A stretch of DNA of 64,000 nt. It comes from Pedobacter ginsengisoli (GTDB taxonomy: Bacteria; Bacteroidota; Bacteroidia; Sphingobacteriales; Sphingobacteriaceae). Shown one piece after another: positions 1 to 12,174 of this stretch. Made by a program: the position numbers and the translations under genes. Under the pieces are notes generated by a model that saw only the letters and a program-made list of their open reading frames with translations, ran no database searches and was not told the DNA's origin. Position 1 is the first letter of the stretch. Every line of letters starts with the position of its first letter. The stretch lies in contig NZ_CP024091.1 of NCBI RefSeq assembly GCF_002736205.1, positions 1,922,001 through 1,986,000 of the forward strand. Reading direction: 5' to 3'.

Positions 1-2688
<2,688 letters not shown>

Positions 2689-2692
<4 letters not shown>

Positions 2693-3678
2693 GTAAAAGG
2701 GTATTAATTACCGGTGCTACAGGTTTTGTGGGTTATCATCTTATTGAAAAAGCTATACAATCTGGCTTAGAGGTTTATGCAGCTGTTCGCAAAAGCAGCA
2801 GTAAAGCTCACCTGAGCGAGTTTAACATTAAGTATGTTGATCTGGATTACAGCTCTGTAGAGAGTTTAAGATCACAGCTTGAAGAGCATCAGTTTAGCTA
2901 TATTATTCATGCGGCAGGTATTACCAAAGCCAAAACTAAAGCAGATTACAATAAAGTTAATGCTGAATTTACCGAACACCTGGCTGTTGCGGCAATTACT
3001 GCTGGCATTAAGTTAGAGAAATTTGTATTTGTAAGCAGTCTGGCTGCACTAGGCCCGCTTACCGATCTTAGCCAGGAAATTAAAGAAGATACCCCTGCCC
3101 ATCCGGTAACCAATTATGGTGCAAGTAAACTACTTGCCGAAAAATACCTTTCAGAAATACCCGGTTTACCATTAATCACCATTCGTCCTACAGCTGTATA
3201 TGGGCCTCGTGAAAAGGATATTTTTATTTTATTTAAAAGTATAAGCAGAGGCTTGGAGCCCCACATAGGTAGCTTTAAACAACAACTAAGCTTTATCTAT
3301 GTAAAAGATCTTGCAGATGTTATTGTGAATTCTCTTTTTGTTAAGGTTAACGGAAAACATTACAATGTTTCGGATGGCAATGTATATAATCGTTATGCAC
3401 TTGCAGAGCTGGTTAAGAAGGCTTTGAAACAAAGGACTTTTAAATTCCATTTGCCTGTTCCTGTAGTAAGTGCTATGGCTTCATTTATGGATTTCATTTA
3501 CACAAACAGCAAGAACACGCCTACCTTAAATAAAGAAAAAATGGCTGAGCTTACGGCAATTAACTGGGCTTGCAATATTGATAATGCTAAACGTGATCTT
3601 AATTATGCGCCACAATTTAATCTAGAAAAAGGATTAATTGATACCGTTAAGTGGTATAAAGCTAATAATTGGTTATAG
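2689..3678 (+). CDS. NAD-dependent epimerase/dehydratase, candidate ceramide reductase (CerR-like)
   Basis: Extended short-chain dehydrogenase of 329 aa. The N-terminal Rossmann motif GATGFVGYHL is at about 8-17 and the catalytic YxxxK appears as YGASK near 143-147, with a conserved VSSLAALG strand before it. In bacterial ceramide synthesis an enzyme annotated as NAD-dependent epimerase (CerR) reduces 3-oxo-ceramide; operon position here fits that role. It begins within the stop codon of the preceding gene (ATGA at 2689-2692). The gene converges on xseB with only 5 bp between stops and no obvious hairpin. Substrate assignment is inferred; sugar-nucleotide epimerases share the fold. Confidence 0.7.
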
Positions 3679-3683
3679 GGGGG

Positions 3684-3884
3684 TTATTGATTTTCCATTT
3701 GTTTAATAATCTTATTTACTTCTGTTTCGGTTGCTCTAAGTTTGGTTTGACAAAACTCAATCAGTTCCGAAGCACGCTTAACCTTATCAGCAAGTACATC
3801 TACTGATACAGATTCATTTTCTATCTCCTGTGCAATCTCTGTTAGCTCCTTATAGGCAGCCTCATATGTTAAATTCGTTTCCAT
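3684..3884 (-). CDS. xseB: Exodeoxyribonuclease VII small subunit
   Basis: A 66-aa, highly charged helical protein with the XseB pattern LTYEAAYKELTEIAQEIE followed by a helix rich in Leu and acidic residues. It is the small subunit that binds the large subunit of exonuclease VII, which degrades single-stranded DNA to oligonucleotides during mismatch repair and recombination. Its start lies inside the 3' end of xseA (23-bp overlap), consistent with coupled translation of the two subunits. Length is typical (about 60-80 aa). Confidence 0.9.
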   Translation of the reverse strand: METNLTYEAAYKELTEIAQEIENESVSVDVLADKVKRASELIEFCQTKLRATETEVNKIIKQMENQ

Positions 3885-5253
3885 TGTTTCTGGATTTAGA
3901 TTTTACGGTTGTCTTTATTTCTGTTGTAGCCAGTCTTACTGTTAATTCCTGTCCCACCTCTACGTTATCTGCATTACTCACAATCTTGCCCTCCACTTTT
4001 AATATTGCAAACCCTTTATTTAAAATACTTTGAGGACTCATTAGTTTTACCAGCGACTGAAAGTGGCCAATATACCCTCTTTTATTAGCAAAATACATTC
4101 TGCTATACGATTGAAGGTTATTATTTAGATTACTGAGGTCTTTGCGCTTATTTGAGATAATTATTTTAGGATTGATGAGGATCAGACCCGATAAATTCAA
4201 AATGCTTCTGTGATGCTCATTCAGCAGATTTCTGGTTGTATTTATAGTGATCTGATTAAGATGATTAAGCCTGTCTTTATGATGGTTTATTATCTGATAA
4301 GTTTTAATCAGCATCATTTTTTGAATACTCAATACTGATTCTTCAAATGCCCTGTTATGTGCTATTATTAATTCGGCCGCTTTTGTTGGTGTTTTAGTAG
4401 AAGTATGCGCCATAAGGTCGGCAATGGTTTCATTCTTCTGATGCCCTATCCCTGTAATTACCGGAATGGGAAATTTAGCAATAGCCCTGCTCAGATCGTA
4501 ATTATCAAATATCAGAAAGTCTGTTTGCGAGCCACCACCTCTGATAATTACAACGGCATCGTAAGATTTTGATGATTGATATACTTCTATGATCTTATTA
4601 AGAATTTGTTTGGCGTTTGCCTCACCTTGTACCAAAGTAAAATAGTCATCAATTTTAAAACTATACCCAAAAGAATTGTTTTCGAGCGTGTGTTTAAAAT
4701 CCATATAACCTGCAGACGTGTCTGAGGATATTACTGCAATATACTGCAATACTTTATTTAACTGCAGGCTACTGTTTTTAGTAAAGTAATACTCTCCCTT
4801 TTTTTGTATAAATTCAGGGTTTTCTCTCAGTAGCCTTTCAAGTGTATCTTTTCGTTGCTGTTCAAATAACCCAAGGGTAAAATTGGTATCAATATCAATC
4901 AGGTTTAACTGAAGGCCAAAAGCAGGATTATATTGAACATTTACCTGCACCAATACGTTAATGTCGTTTTTAAACCTCTGGCCTGTTGCCTGTTCAAAAT
5001 TTGTGATATTTAAAGAAGCATTCCCCCATGCTCTTCCGGCAATTTTAGCCAGTATCTTATTCGATGATTTTTCTTTTTCTACCAGCTCAAAGTAATGATA
5101 GTTGCTTTGCGGTTTGTAGGTATAATTGGTTACATCAGCAATTACCCAAAAAGTCTTTTGCCCAAATACACCATCCATTGCCTGCTGGATTTGACCGGTA
5201 AGCTCAGAGAGTTTTATGGAAGCAGGATTAGATGGATACAAGGGAACTGCCAT
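3862..5253 (-). CDS. xseA: Exodeoxyribonuclease VII large subunit
   Basis: A 463-aa catalytic subunit of exonuclease VII. An N-terminal OB-fold-like region (about 12-110, starting KLSELTGQIQQAM) is followed by the nuclease core with VIIRGGGSQTDFLIFD, then PVITGIGHQKNETIADLMA and TPTKAAELI, all hallmark XseA motifs. A long helical C-terminal section follows. It overlaps the small subunit gene downstream and the LD-carboxypeptidase gene upstream (26 bp), so the three minus-strand genes are probably cotranscribed. Confidence 0.93.
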   Translation of the reverse strand: MAVPLYPSNPASIKLSELTGQIQQAMDGVFGQKTFWVIADVTNYTYKPQSNYHYFELVEKEKSSNKILAKIAGRAWGNASLNITNFEQATGQRFKNDINVLVQVNVQYNPAFGLQLNLIDIDTNFTLGLFEQQRKDTLERLLRENPEFIQKKGEYYFTKNSSLQLNKVLQYIAVISSDTSAGYMDFKHTLENNSFGYSFKIDDYFTLVQGEANAKQILNKIIEVYQSSKSYDAVVIIRGGGSQTDFLIFDNYDLSRAIAKFPIPVITGIGHQKNETIADLMAHTSTKTPTKAAELIIAHNRAFEESVLSIQKMMLIKTYQIINHHKDRLNHLNQITINTTRNLLNEHHRSILNLSGLILINPKIIISNKRKDLSNLNNNLQSYSRMYFANKRGYIGHFQSLVKLMSPQSILNKGFAILKVEGKIVSNADNVEVGQELTVRLATTEIKTTVKSKSRNNGNEFNI

Positions 5254-6268
5254 TTACATCTATATTAAGGATATGCTTAGTGCCGCATTTAAGTGCAAAG
5301 TTATTAATTTGATGCCCTACCGGGAAATCAAAACATACGGGATAATCATATTCCTTTATTTTTTCGGCAACAATTTCATAAACCGTTCGTCCAAATTCTT
5401 CGCCGGGTGTTTCTTCTTTTAAACTAAACCCTCCTATTATTAATCCTTTAAGCTTATCAAGTTTTCCGCTTCGCTTAAGATTCCAGAACATGCGGTCTAT
5501 GCTGTATAGTTCTTCATGGGTATCCTCTACAAATAGAATAGCATCATCAGTTTTAAGATCAGAATTGCTTCCTGCAAGTGTTTCAATCAAACTAAGATTG
5601 CCACCTACCAAAATACCTTCTACTTTACCAGCACGGTTATAACTTACCGGTGCTGCGGTATATTTAACATCGGCCCCGGTAAGTACCTGTCTGATGGAGA
5701 GTATAGTTTCTATTTGCATTGGTTTTGCAAGCAACCAATCATTTGGAAAGCTATTACACATTTTAGAATGTATGGTTGCAATACCATAATTACTATTAAT
5801 ATGGGTATGCAGAACTGTAATATCACTAAATCCTATTATCCATTTTGGATTGGCTTTGAACTTTGTAAAATCCAGCTTATCAATTATCCGAACCAAGCCA
5901 TAGCCTCCTCTGGCACACATAATTGCTTTAATATTTGGATCATCCAGCATACGCTGCAAATCAGCTGCTCTTTCCAAATCGGTACCCCCAAGCGAAAAAT
6001 CCCGTGTCCCAATAGTTTTCCCGATTTCTACTTTAAAGCCCCAGCTTTGCATCAATTGAACAGATGGCTGGATATCTAATAAAGAAATATAGCTTGCCGG
6101 ACTTGTTATCCCTATTGTATCACCCGGTTTAAGGTATGGCGGTATTTTTGATTTAGCCAGTTCGGGCACTTCAGCCTTACTTACCACACTCGCATTCCCT
6201 AATACCTTTGATGCTGAAGCAGATACTCCGGCAGTAATAGCAAAGGAAAGAAAGTGTTTACGGTTCAT
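5228..6268 (-). CDS. LD-carboxypeptidase, peptidase family S66
   Basis: A 346-aa exported enzyme of the muramoyltetrapeptide LD-carboxypeptidase family, which removes the terminal D-Ala from tetrapeptide stems during murein recycling. The S66 Ser-Glu-His triad can be placed as Ser148 in GFSD, Glu248 in LFVEDT and His319 in FPVGHQ. The N terminus (about 1-27) is a signal peptide, suggesting a periplasmic location unlike cytosolic E. coli LdcA. It starts the likely operon with xseA and xseB. The shared 26 bp with xseA is unusual, but both frames are well conserved in motif content. Confidence 0.85.
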   Translation of the reverse strand: MNRKHFLSFAITAGVSASASKVLGNASVVSKAEVPELAKSKIPPYLKPGDTIGITSPASYISLLDIQPSVQLMQSWGFKVEIGKTIGTRDFSLGGTDLERAADLQRMLDDPNIKAIMCARGGYGLVRIIDKLDFTKFKANPKWIIGFSDITVLHTHINSNYGIATIHSKMCNSFPNDWLLAKPMQIETILSIRQVLTGADVKYTAAPVSYNRAGKVEGILVGGNLSLIETLAGSNSDLKTDDAILFVEDTHEELYSIDRMFWNLKRSGKLDKLKGLIIGGFSLKEETPGEEFGRTVYEIVAEKIKEYDYPVCFDFPVGHQINNFALKCGTKHILNIDVNGSSLVSI

Positions 6269-6278
6269 TGCTGGTGGC

Positions 6279-6362
6279 TTTTTCTATATACAATAATAAG
6301 GCAAATTGATGAAATCCGAAGGAATTCCTCGCAATCGTTTTCGTATTTTTTCTATATACAAA
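6279..6362. repeat. 15-bp direct repeat in a divergent intergenic region
   Basis: TTTTTCTATATACAA occurs at 6279-6293 and again at 6347-6361, 68 bp apart in the same orientation, between the divergent LD-carboxypeptidase and DUF6807 genes. It may be a pair of regulator sites or an incidental repeat. No function can be read directly. Confidence 0.5.
6331..6342. promoter_or_regulatory. Possible LacI-type operator (imperfect)
   Basis: GCAATCGTTTTC carries a full GCAATCG half-site with a degenerate second half (4 of 6 positions symmetric). The same half-site forms a perfect palindrome at 19052-19067 and a near-perfect one at 16134-16147, each also upstream of a gene of the same cluster. The site is about 100 bp upstream of the DUF6807 gene. 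On its own it would be too weak to call. Confidence 0.3.
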
Positions 6363-6439
6363 TGCACTTTTCTGGGGAAATTGTATTTCAAGAGCGGTAT
6401 ATTAGTTTACCAAATATGATTATAACCTGCACAATCTGA

Positions 6440-7465
6440 ATGAAAAAATACTTGATTATCGCCTGTTGTTATTTTAGTTTAAGTACCAATGCACAAACTA
6501 AAAATGTGTCGTTTGTAAGAAATGACCAGGATCGTAAGGTTGATGTGCTGATAGATGGTAAGCCTTTTACCAGTTTTATCTATCCCGCTGATATGGAAAA
6601 GCCTATCCTCTATCCGATATTTGCTGCTGATGGTGCTATTTTAACCAGAGGCTTTCCGCTTAATAAACGCGAAGGTGAACGTGTTGATCACCCGCATCAT
6701 GTTGGTTTATGGTTTAATTACGAAAGTGTTAACGGCCTCGACTTCTGGAACAACTCCTATGCTATTCCTGCCGAAAAGAAAGTAAAATACGGATGGATTA
6801 GAAATGTAAAGGTAAACAAGGTTGAAAACGGCAAGTCCAGTGGCAAATTAAGCTATAGCGCCAACTGGGAAAATCAAGCTAAAGATGTTTTGTTGAAAGA
6901 GCAAACTACATTTGTTTTCTCGGGTACAGATCATACCAGGGTTATTGACAGGATAACTACACTATCCGCACAAAAAGATCCTGTAAACTTTAAAGATGTT
7001 AAAGATGGTATGCTTGGCATCCGTGTTACAAAAGAGCTTGAGTTTCCTTCAAATAAGGTTGAAGAATTTGCTGACAGTCAAGGAAATATAACTAAAGTAT
7101 CAGCATCAGGTAATGGTGCCAATGGCACCTATCTAACCAGTGCTGGTAAAACCGGCAACGATGCCTGGGGCACCAGAGGTAACTGGTGTGTTTTATACGG
7201 AGTAAAAGATGGCAAGCACCTTTCTGTTGCTATAATTGATCATCCTAAAAACCCGGGCTACCCTACTTACTGGCATGCACGTGATTATGGTTTGTTTGCA
7301 GCCAATCCGCTTGGACAGGCCATATTTAGCGAGGGAAAAGAGACTTTAAACCTTACTTTAAAACCAGGCGCTTCGGTTACTTTCAGATACAGAATTATTG
7401 TGGGGTCTGGTACTAAAGTTTCGGCCGAAACATTGAATGCACAAGCTGCCAATTTTGGAAAATAA
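6440..7465 (+). CDS. Secreted DUF6807 (PmoA-labelled) family protein
   Basis: A 341-aa protein with a cleavable signal peptide (about 1-18, ending TNAQ). It has the DUF6807 hallmarks: RVDHPHHVGLWFNYESVNG near residues 84-102, a central WENQ-type strand, and a C-terminal TFRYRIIVGSG. Databases often label the family PmoA, but it is not a subunit of particulate methane monooxygenase. The family is common beside DUF1080 and Gfo/Idh/MocA genes in Bacteroidota and Planctomycetes, and its activity is not established to my knowledge. It is first in a likely three-gene operon, 25 bp upstream of the DUF1080 gene. Confidence 0.8.
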   Translation: MKKYLIIACCYFSLSTNAQTKNVSFVRNDQDRKVDVLIDGKPFTSFIYPADMEKPILYPIFAADGAILTRGFPLNKREGERVDHPHHVGLWFNYESVNGLDFWNNSYAIPAEKKVKYGWIRNVKVNKVENGKSSGKLSYSANWENQAKDVLLKEQTTFVFSGTDHTRVIDRITTLSAQKDPVNFKDVKDGMLGIRVTKELEFPSNKVEEFADSQGNITKVSASGNGANGTYLTSAGKTGNDAWGTRGNWCVLYGVKDGKHLSVAIIDHPKNPGYPTYWHARDYGLFAANPLGQAIFSEGKETLNLTLKPGASVTFRYRIIVGSGTKVSAETLNAQAANFGK

Positions 7466-7490
7466 ACATAAAAACAAATAATACACACTA

Positions 7491-8852
7491 ATGAAAAAAA
7501 CAAAGTTACTGATTGTTGCTGCCCTGATGCTTGGAGCCACCCCGTTTACATTGCAGGCACAAACAGGAAAATGGCAAAATCTCTTTAACGGAAAAGACTT
7601 ACAGGGATGGAAACAATTGAACGGCAAGGCTAAGTATGAAGTTGTGAATGGAGAAATAGTAGGCACAACGGTTTCAAATACGCCTAACTCTTTTTTAACA
7701 ACTGAAAAAAATTACGGAGATTTTATACTCGAAGTGGAATTATTGGTTGATAATTCAATGAACTCTGGCATACAAATCAGAAGTGAAAGTAAAGCAGACT
7801 ATAATAATGGCAGGGTTCATGGCTATCAGGTAGAAGTTGATCCATCAGATAGAAAATGGAGCGGAGGATTATATGACGAGGCACGTCGTGGATGGTTATA
7901 TCCTTTAGATATCAATCCTAAAGGCCAGGCCGCTTTTAAAAATGACCAATGGAACAAATATCATATAGAGTGTATTGGCAATTCTATAAGGACATGGGTA
8001 AATGGTATTCCAACTGCAAATGTTGTTGATGCAATGACTCCATCTGGCTTTATCGCTTTACAGGTACACGGTATTGGAAAAAATGATACACCGGGAAAGC
8101 AGATTCGCTGGCGTAATGTACGTATCCAGACAGAAAACCTTAAGCCATCTAAAATAGACGATATTTTTGTAGTAAATATGGTTCCAAATGATCTATCTAA
8201 GCAAGAAAAAGCTGAAGGTTTTTCTTTGCTATGGGACGGAAAAACTACAAAAGGCTGGATTGGCGCATACAAAACCAAATTCCCTGAAAAAGGATGGGAA
8301 ATTAAAGATGGTGTACTTAGCGTTGTAAAGGCTAACGGTGCAGAATCTACCAATGGTGGCGATATAGTTACTGTTAAAGAATATGGTGCTTTTGAATTGA
8401 AATTTGATTTTAAACTTACTGAAGGTGCCAATAGTGGTGTTAAGTTTTTTGTAACACTTTCTGAAAAAAACAAAGGTTCTGCAATTGGTATGGAATATCA
8501 GATTCTTGATGATGAAAGACATCCGGATGCTAAGCTGGGTAAAAATGGTAACCGTACTCTTGGCTCTCTTTATGACCTTATTGCAAGTAAAAAAATCGCT
8601 AATGCGCAAAGAAAAATTGGTGAGTGGAACAGAGGTTTAATCAGGGTATTCCCTAACAATAAAATTGAATACTGGCTAAATGGCTTTAAGGTTGTAGAAT
8701 TTACCAGAGGTACGCAGGAGTTTCTTGACTTAGTTGCTGGCAGTAAGTATAAAGACTGGAAAGACTTTGGTATGGCCCCTAAAGGACATATTTTACTTCA
8801 AGACCATGGCGATAATGTTTCATTCAGAAGTATAAAAATTAAACAACTTTAA
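7491..8852 (+). CDS. Secreted protein with two DUF1080 (3-keto-disaccharide hydrolase) domains
   Basis: A 453-aa protein with a signal peptide (about 1-23) and two successive DUF1080 domains. The first, about 26-215, begins WQNLFNGKDLQGWK and carries NSGIQIRSE. The second, about 240-452, begins FSLLWDGKTTKGW and carries GANSGVKFFV. DUF1080 has a concanavalin-like fold and is named 3-keto-disaccharide hydrolase in Pfam; relatives act on 3-oxidised glycosides. The two domains look like an ancient internal duplication. The partner that could make the 3-keto substrate is the Gfo/Idh/MocA oxidoreductase encoded 9 bp downstream. Confidence 0.82.
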   Translation: MKKTKLLIVAALMLGATPFTLQAQTGKWQNLFNGKDLQGWKQLNGKAKYEVVNGEIVGTTVSNTPNSFLTTEKNYGDFILEVELLVDNSMNSGIQIRSESKADYNNGRVHGYQVEVDPSDRKWSGGLYDEARRGWLYPLDINPKGQAAFKNDQWNKYHIECIGNSIRTWVNGIPTANVVDAMTPSGFIALQVHGIGKNDTPGKQIRWRNVRIQTENLKPSKIDDIFVVNMVPNDLSKQEKAEGFSLLWDGKTTKGWIGAYKTKFPEKGWEIKDGVLSVVKANGAESTNGGDIVTVKEYGAFELKFDFKLTEGANSGVKFFVTLSEKNKGSAIGMEYQILDDERHPDAKLGKNGNRTLGSLYDLIASKKIANAQRKIGEWNRGLIRVFPNNKIEYWLNGFKVVEFTRGTQEFLDLVAGSKYKDWKDFGMAPKGHILLQDHGDNVSFRSIKIKQL

Positions 8853-8861
8853 TCATAGATC

Positions 8862-10220
8862 ATGTTAGATTCAAGAAGAAAATTTATTAAGCAATCTGCC
8901 ATCGCAGCTGCCGGAACCTATTTAGGTACTATGGGTTTAAGTGCAAAAAGCTATGGAAATATTATTGGTGCAAATGACCGTGTAAGGGTTGGTGTTGTTG
9001 GCTTTTCAGACCGTTTTAAAAGTTCACTGTTACCTTGTTTCCTAAATCATCATAAGGAATTGAATTTTGATATGGTTGCTGTATCAGATTTATGGAATTA
9101 CCGTCGCGGTTTGGGTGTTGATCATTTAAAAGAAAAATTTGGCCATAACATAACTGCATGCCGCAATAATGATGAATTGTATAGTTTAAAAGATATTGAT
9201 GCCGTAATTATCAGTTCTCCTGATTTTGCACACGCATCTCATGCAATTGAGGCTGTAAATGCCAAATGTGATGTGTATTGTGAAAAGCCTTTCGCCGAAA
9301 CTATGGAAGATGCAAGAGCAGCACTAAAAGCAGTAAAAGGATCGAAACAGATTTTACAGATTGGTTCTCAGCGCAGAAGTGGTGCAAATTATAAAGCGGC
9401 TTCTCAGTTTATAAAAGACGGCAAGTTTGGCGATATCACAATGGTAGAACTAAGCTGGAATGTAAACCAGCCTGGCCGTTGGCGCAGACCTGATCTTGTG
9501 GCCAGATTAAAACAAGAAGACACGGATTGGAAACGTTTCTTACTAAACCGTCCATTTGAAGAATGGGATCCTCGTAAATATTTAGAATATCGCCTGTTCT
9601 GGCCATTCTCGTCTGGAATGCCAGGCCAATGGATGTCGCACCAAATTGATACTGTACACTGGTTTACCGGCTTAAAACACCCAAGAAGTGTTGTGGCAAA
9701 TGGTGGTATTTATCAATGGAAAGATGGTCGCAGAAACTGGGACACTACTACTGCTGTGTTTGACTACGGTAAACCAAATGATCCTAATAACGGATTCCAG
9801 GTGGTATTTACTTCAAGAATGCACAATGGTGATGAAAACCCTGCCGAGATTTATTATGCAAATGGCGGAGAAATGAACCTGAATACAAATACAGTATCTC
9901 CTAAGGGTGGCCTTACTGCAAAAGCAGCTGCCGAAATGAATATGAAAGCCAATTTATTACCAGAGCTTAAGCTTACTGAACTTGCTGAAAAGGTTGCAAC
10001 TTCTGCCAATACTGGTGGTGATAAACTAACTTCAGCACATATGCGTAACTGGATGGAATGCGTTCGCAGCAGACAGGAAACAAATGCTCCTGTTGAAGCT
10101 GGTTATTATCATTCAATTGCAAACATTATGACTAATGCGTCAGCAAGAACCGGCCAAAAGGCTACATTTGATGAAGCAACACAAGAAGTCATGGTTGGTG
10201 GTAAAGTATTTAAATACTAG
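8862..10220 (+). CDS. Tat-exported Gfo/Idh/MocA family oxidoreductase
   Basis: A 452-aa NAD(P)-dependent oxidoreductase with an N-terminal twin-arginine signal (SRRKFIKQS, residues 4-12, then a hydrophobic Ala-rich segment). The Rossmann strand VRVGVVGFSDRF is at about 41-52 and the family motif CEKPF lies near 138-142. The Tat signal implies export after folding with bound cofactor, as in other exported members that carry tightly held nicotinamide. In context it is the best candidate to oxidise a glycoside hydroxyl to the 3-keto form for the DUF1080 proteins. It is the last gene of the unit and is followed by two hairpins. Confidence 0.85.
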   Translation: MLDSRRKFIKQSAIAAAGTYLGTMGLSAKSYGNIIGANDRVRVGVVGFSDRFKSSLLPCFLNHHKELNFDMVAVSDLWNYRRGLGVDHLKEKFGHNITACRNNDELYSLKDIDAVIISSPDFAHASHAIEAVNAKCDVYCEKPFAETMEDARAALKAVKGSKQILQIGSQRRSGANYKAASQFIKDGKFGDITMVELSWNVNQPGRWRRPDLVARLKQEDTDWKRFLLNRPFEEWDPRKYLEYRLFWPFSSGMPGQWMSHQIDTVHWFTGLKHPRSVVANGGIYQWKDGRRNWDTTTAVFDYGKPNDPNNGFQVVFTSRMHNGDENPAEIYYANGGEMNLNTNTVSPKGGLTAKAAAEMNMKANLLPELKLTELAEKVATSANTGGDKLTSAHMRNWMECVRSRQETNAPVEAGYYHSIANIMTNASARTGQKATFDEATQEVMVGGKVFKY

Positions 10221-10227
10221 CACTATG

Positions 10228-10258
10228 CCGTCATCCTGAAATAGATTCAGGATGACGG
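10228..10258. repeat. Hairpin repeat of the GTCATCCTGA type
   Basis: Perfect 13-bp stem (10228-10240 with 10246-10258) and a 5-nt loop, just after the Gfo/Idh/MocA stop codon. GTCATCCTGAA-type inverted repeats are scattered between genes in many Bacteroidota genomes. It lacks a T-tract, so it is more likely a dispersed palindromic repeat than a terminator. Confidence 0.55.
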
Positions 10259-10306
10259 GTGCAACAAAAGAAAAGTTTAATAACGTGTGTTATAAATGAA
10301 TAAGTA

Positions 10307-10342
10307 AAAAAGGCGCCTTGGATAAACCCAAGGCGCCTTTTT
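10307..10342. terminator. Bidirectional intrinsic terminator
   Basis: A 15-bp perfect stem (10307-10321 with 10328-10342) with core AGGCGCCTTGG, flanked by an A-run on the left and a T-run on the right. It sits between the convergent Gfo/Idh/MocA and symporter genes and can serve both strands. Confidence 0.9.
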
Positions 10343-10374
10343 CGATTACTTTATTGTTATTGTTTTCCTGTATA

Positions 10375-12060
10375 CTACCAAAAAGCAGAGTACAGTGCTA
10401 CCAACATAGTTACAATAATTAATGCACCAACTGCAAAAGATGTAGATACTCTAAACATTTTTGTATCAACCTCTAATCCATGGGCTACAACGCCTTTCTT
10501 GGTTTCATAAGTACTGATGAAATACATTCCAATTACACAGATTGCAAATACGATAAGCATCCTGTCCATAAATGGAATTTCAAATACACCTGCCGAGTTA
10601 GCCACAGACCATCCCATATCATGTAAAGGAGCAAGATCTATCCATCCTGGTAAGAACTTTAATACTACCGAAGCAATAAAACCACCTATAGTAGCAAACA
10701 ATGCCGCATTTGATGTAGTCTTTTTCCAGAAAAAGCCTAAAATAAACATGGCAAAAATACCCGGTGATACAAAACCTGTATATTCCTGAATGTACTGGAA
10801 ACCTTGTTTTCCTTCCCCCATTAAAGCATCACCAACTATTAGCGACAATACTACTGCAAGTAACATTGAAACGATTACAGTAATTTTACCAACGTTTACC
10901 AATGTTCCCTCGCCGGCATTTTTATTAAATGCTTTCTTGTAAATATCTAAGGTAAAAATAGTAGCAATACTGTTTGCTTTACCTGCTAATGAAGCAACAA
11001 TTGCTGCTGTAAGTGCTGCAAATGAAAGTCCTTTTAAACCTACAGGTAATAAACCTAACAATGCAGGATATGCTTTATTAGGATCCTGAACACCAGAAGA
11101 AGTTAATAAACTCTCTGGGCTTATATTAGGAATTTTCTCTTTTATGATATAATAAACTGCAATACCAGGAATAACAACAATTACAGGCATAAGCATTTTT
11201 AAGAATGCTGCAAATAAAAGACCCGATCTGGCAACCGGTAAAGAAGCACCCAATGCTCTTTGAGTAATGTATTGGTTACATCCCCAATAGCTTAAGTTTG
11301 CAATCCACATACCTCCTATTAATACACTTAAACCAGGAAGATCCATATAGTTAGGGTTATCCTTTTTAAATATCAAATGGAAATGCTCTGAGGCACCATT
11401 GGTTAAAATAGAGAAGCCTTTTACAATACCTTGATTATCTGAGATGATGTTTAATGCTATGTATGAAGCTACCAAACCACCAAGCACTAAGAAAAATACC
11501 TGAATAACATCAGTATAACCAATAACTTTCATACCACCCAAAGTGATGATAATAGCAAATACAGCTAAGCCAAGGATACAGAAAGTGATAGGAAGATCGG
11601 ATATACCACTAATGGCCAAAGCTCCAAGATATAGGATAGACATTAGGTTTACTACAATGTAAAGCATTAACCAGAATACCGCCATAATCATTGCCACCTT
11701 TTCATTGTAGCGCTGACTAAGGAACTGTGGCATGGTAAATATCTTGTTCTTAAGATAAACCGGCATAAAGAATATAGCTACAATAATTAAGGTAGCGGCA
11801 GCCATCCACTCATAAGCAGAAATTGCAAGGCCAAGCTTAAATCCTGATCCGCTCATACCTATCATTTGCTCAGCAGATATATTAGATGCTATAAGAGAAG
11901 CACCAATTGCCCACCATGTTAATGAGCCCTCTGCTAAAAAGTAATCCTTTGAATCTGCTGTTTTGGTCTTCTTTTTATAATAGATCCAAAATCCATAAGC
12001 TGATACGATTATAAAGTATATAAAGAATACAATGTAATCGCGATAGTCTAGTTTGTTCAT
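10375..12060 (-). CDS. Sodium:solute symporter (SSS/SGLT family)
   Basis: A 561-aa polytopic membrane protein with about 13-14 hydrophobic helices. It opens with a periplasmic-to-TM1 segment and the pattern DYFLAEGSLTWWAIGASLIASNISAEQMIGMSG-like region (about residues 40-72), typical of SGLT-type sodium/sugar transporters. A second conserved stretch, GKANSIATIFTLDIYKK, is near 354-370. It probably brings the sugar products of the surrounding DUF1080/cytochrome cluster across the inner membrane. The gene lies downstream of the cytochrome gene but is separated from it by a hairpin, so it may have its own promoter. Confidence 0.88.
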   Translation of the reverse strand: MNKLDYRDYIVFFIYFIIVSAYGFWIYYKKKTKTADSKDYFLAEGSLTWWAIGASLIASNISAEQMIGMSGSGFKLGLAISAYEWMAAATLIIVAIFFMPVYLKNKIFTMPQFLSQRYNEKVAMIMAVFWLMLYIVVNLMSILYLGALAISGISDLPITFCILGLAVFAIIITLGGMKVIGYTDVIQVFFLVLGGLVASYIALNIISDNQGIVKGFSILTNGASEHFHLIFKKDNPNYMDLPGLSVLIGGMWIANLSYWGCNQYITQRALGASLPVARSGLLFAAFLKMLMPVIVVIPGIAVYYIIKEKIPNISPESLLTSSGVQDPNKAYPALLGLLPVGLKGLSFAALTAAIVASLAGKANSIATIFTLDIYKKAFNKNAGEGTLVNVGKITVIVSMLLAVVLSLIVGDALMGEGKQGFQYIQEYTGFVSPGIFAMFILGFFWKKTTSNAALFATIGGFIASVVLKFLPGWIDLAPLHDMGWSVANSAGVFEIPFMDRMLIVFAICVIGMYFISTYETKKGVVAHGLEVDTKMFRVSTSFAVGALIIVTMLVALYSAFW

Positions 12061-12102
12061 CGTTTATATTGGTTGTTTTTGAAATGAGGAACTAAAGTAT
12101 AA

Positions 12103-12145
12103 AATAAATCGGCATTCCCCATAGATATCCGAGGGAAATGCCGAT
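12103..12145 (-). terminator. Intrinsic terminator after the propeller-cytochrome gene
   Basis: Left arm 12108-12120 (ATCGGCATTCCCC) and right arm 12133-12145 form a 13-bp stem with one mismatch. Read on the minus strand it is followed by a T-rich TTATTTTAT tail. It would end the 15590-to-12175 unit before the symporter. Confidence 0.7.
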
Positions 12146-12174
12146 ATATTAATTGGACTTTAGCACCGGGTCCT

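Noticed and set aside
6440..7465. Literal reading of the PmoA label as a methane monooxygenase subunit
   Set aside because: The protein is soluble and secreted with DUF6807 motifs, has no membrane helices, and there are no pmoB or pmoC genes.
7961..8473. 170-residue antisense ORF over the DUF1080 gene
   Set aside because: It is a complement shadow of a well-supported gene, with no signal peptide, motif or promoter.
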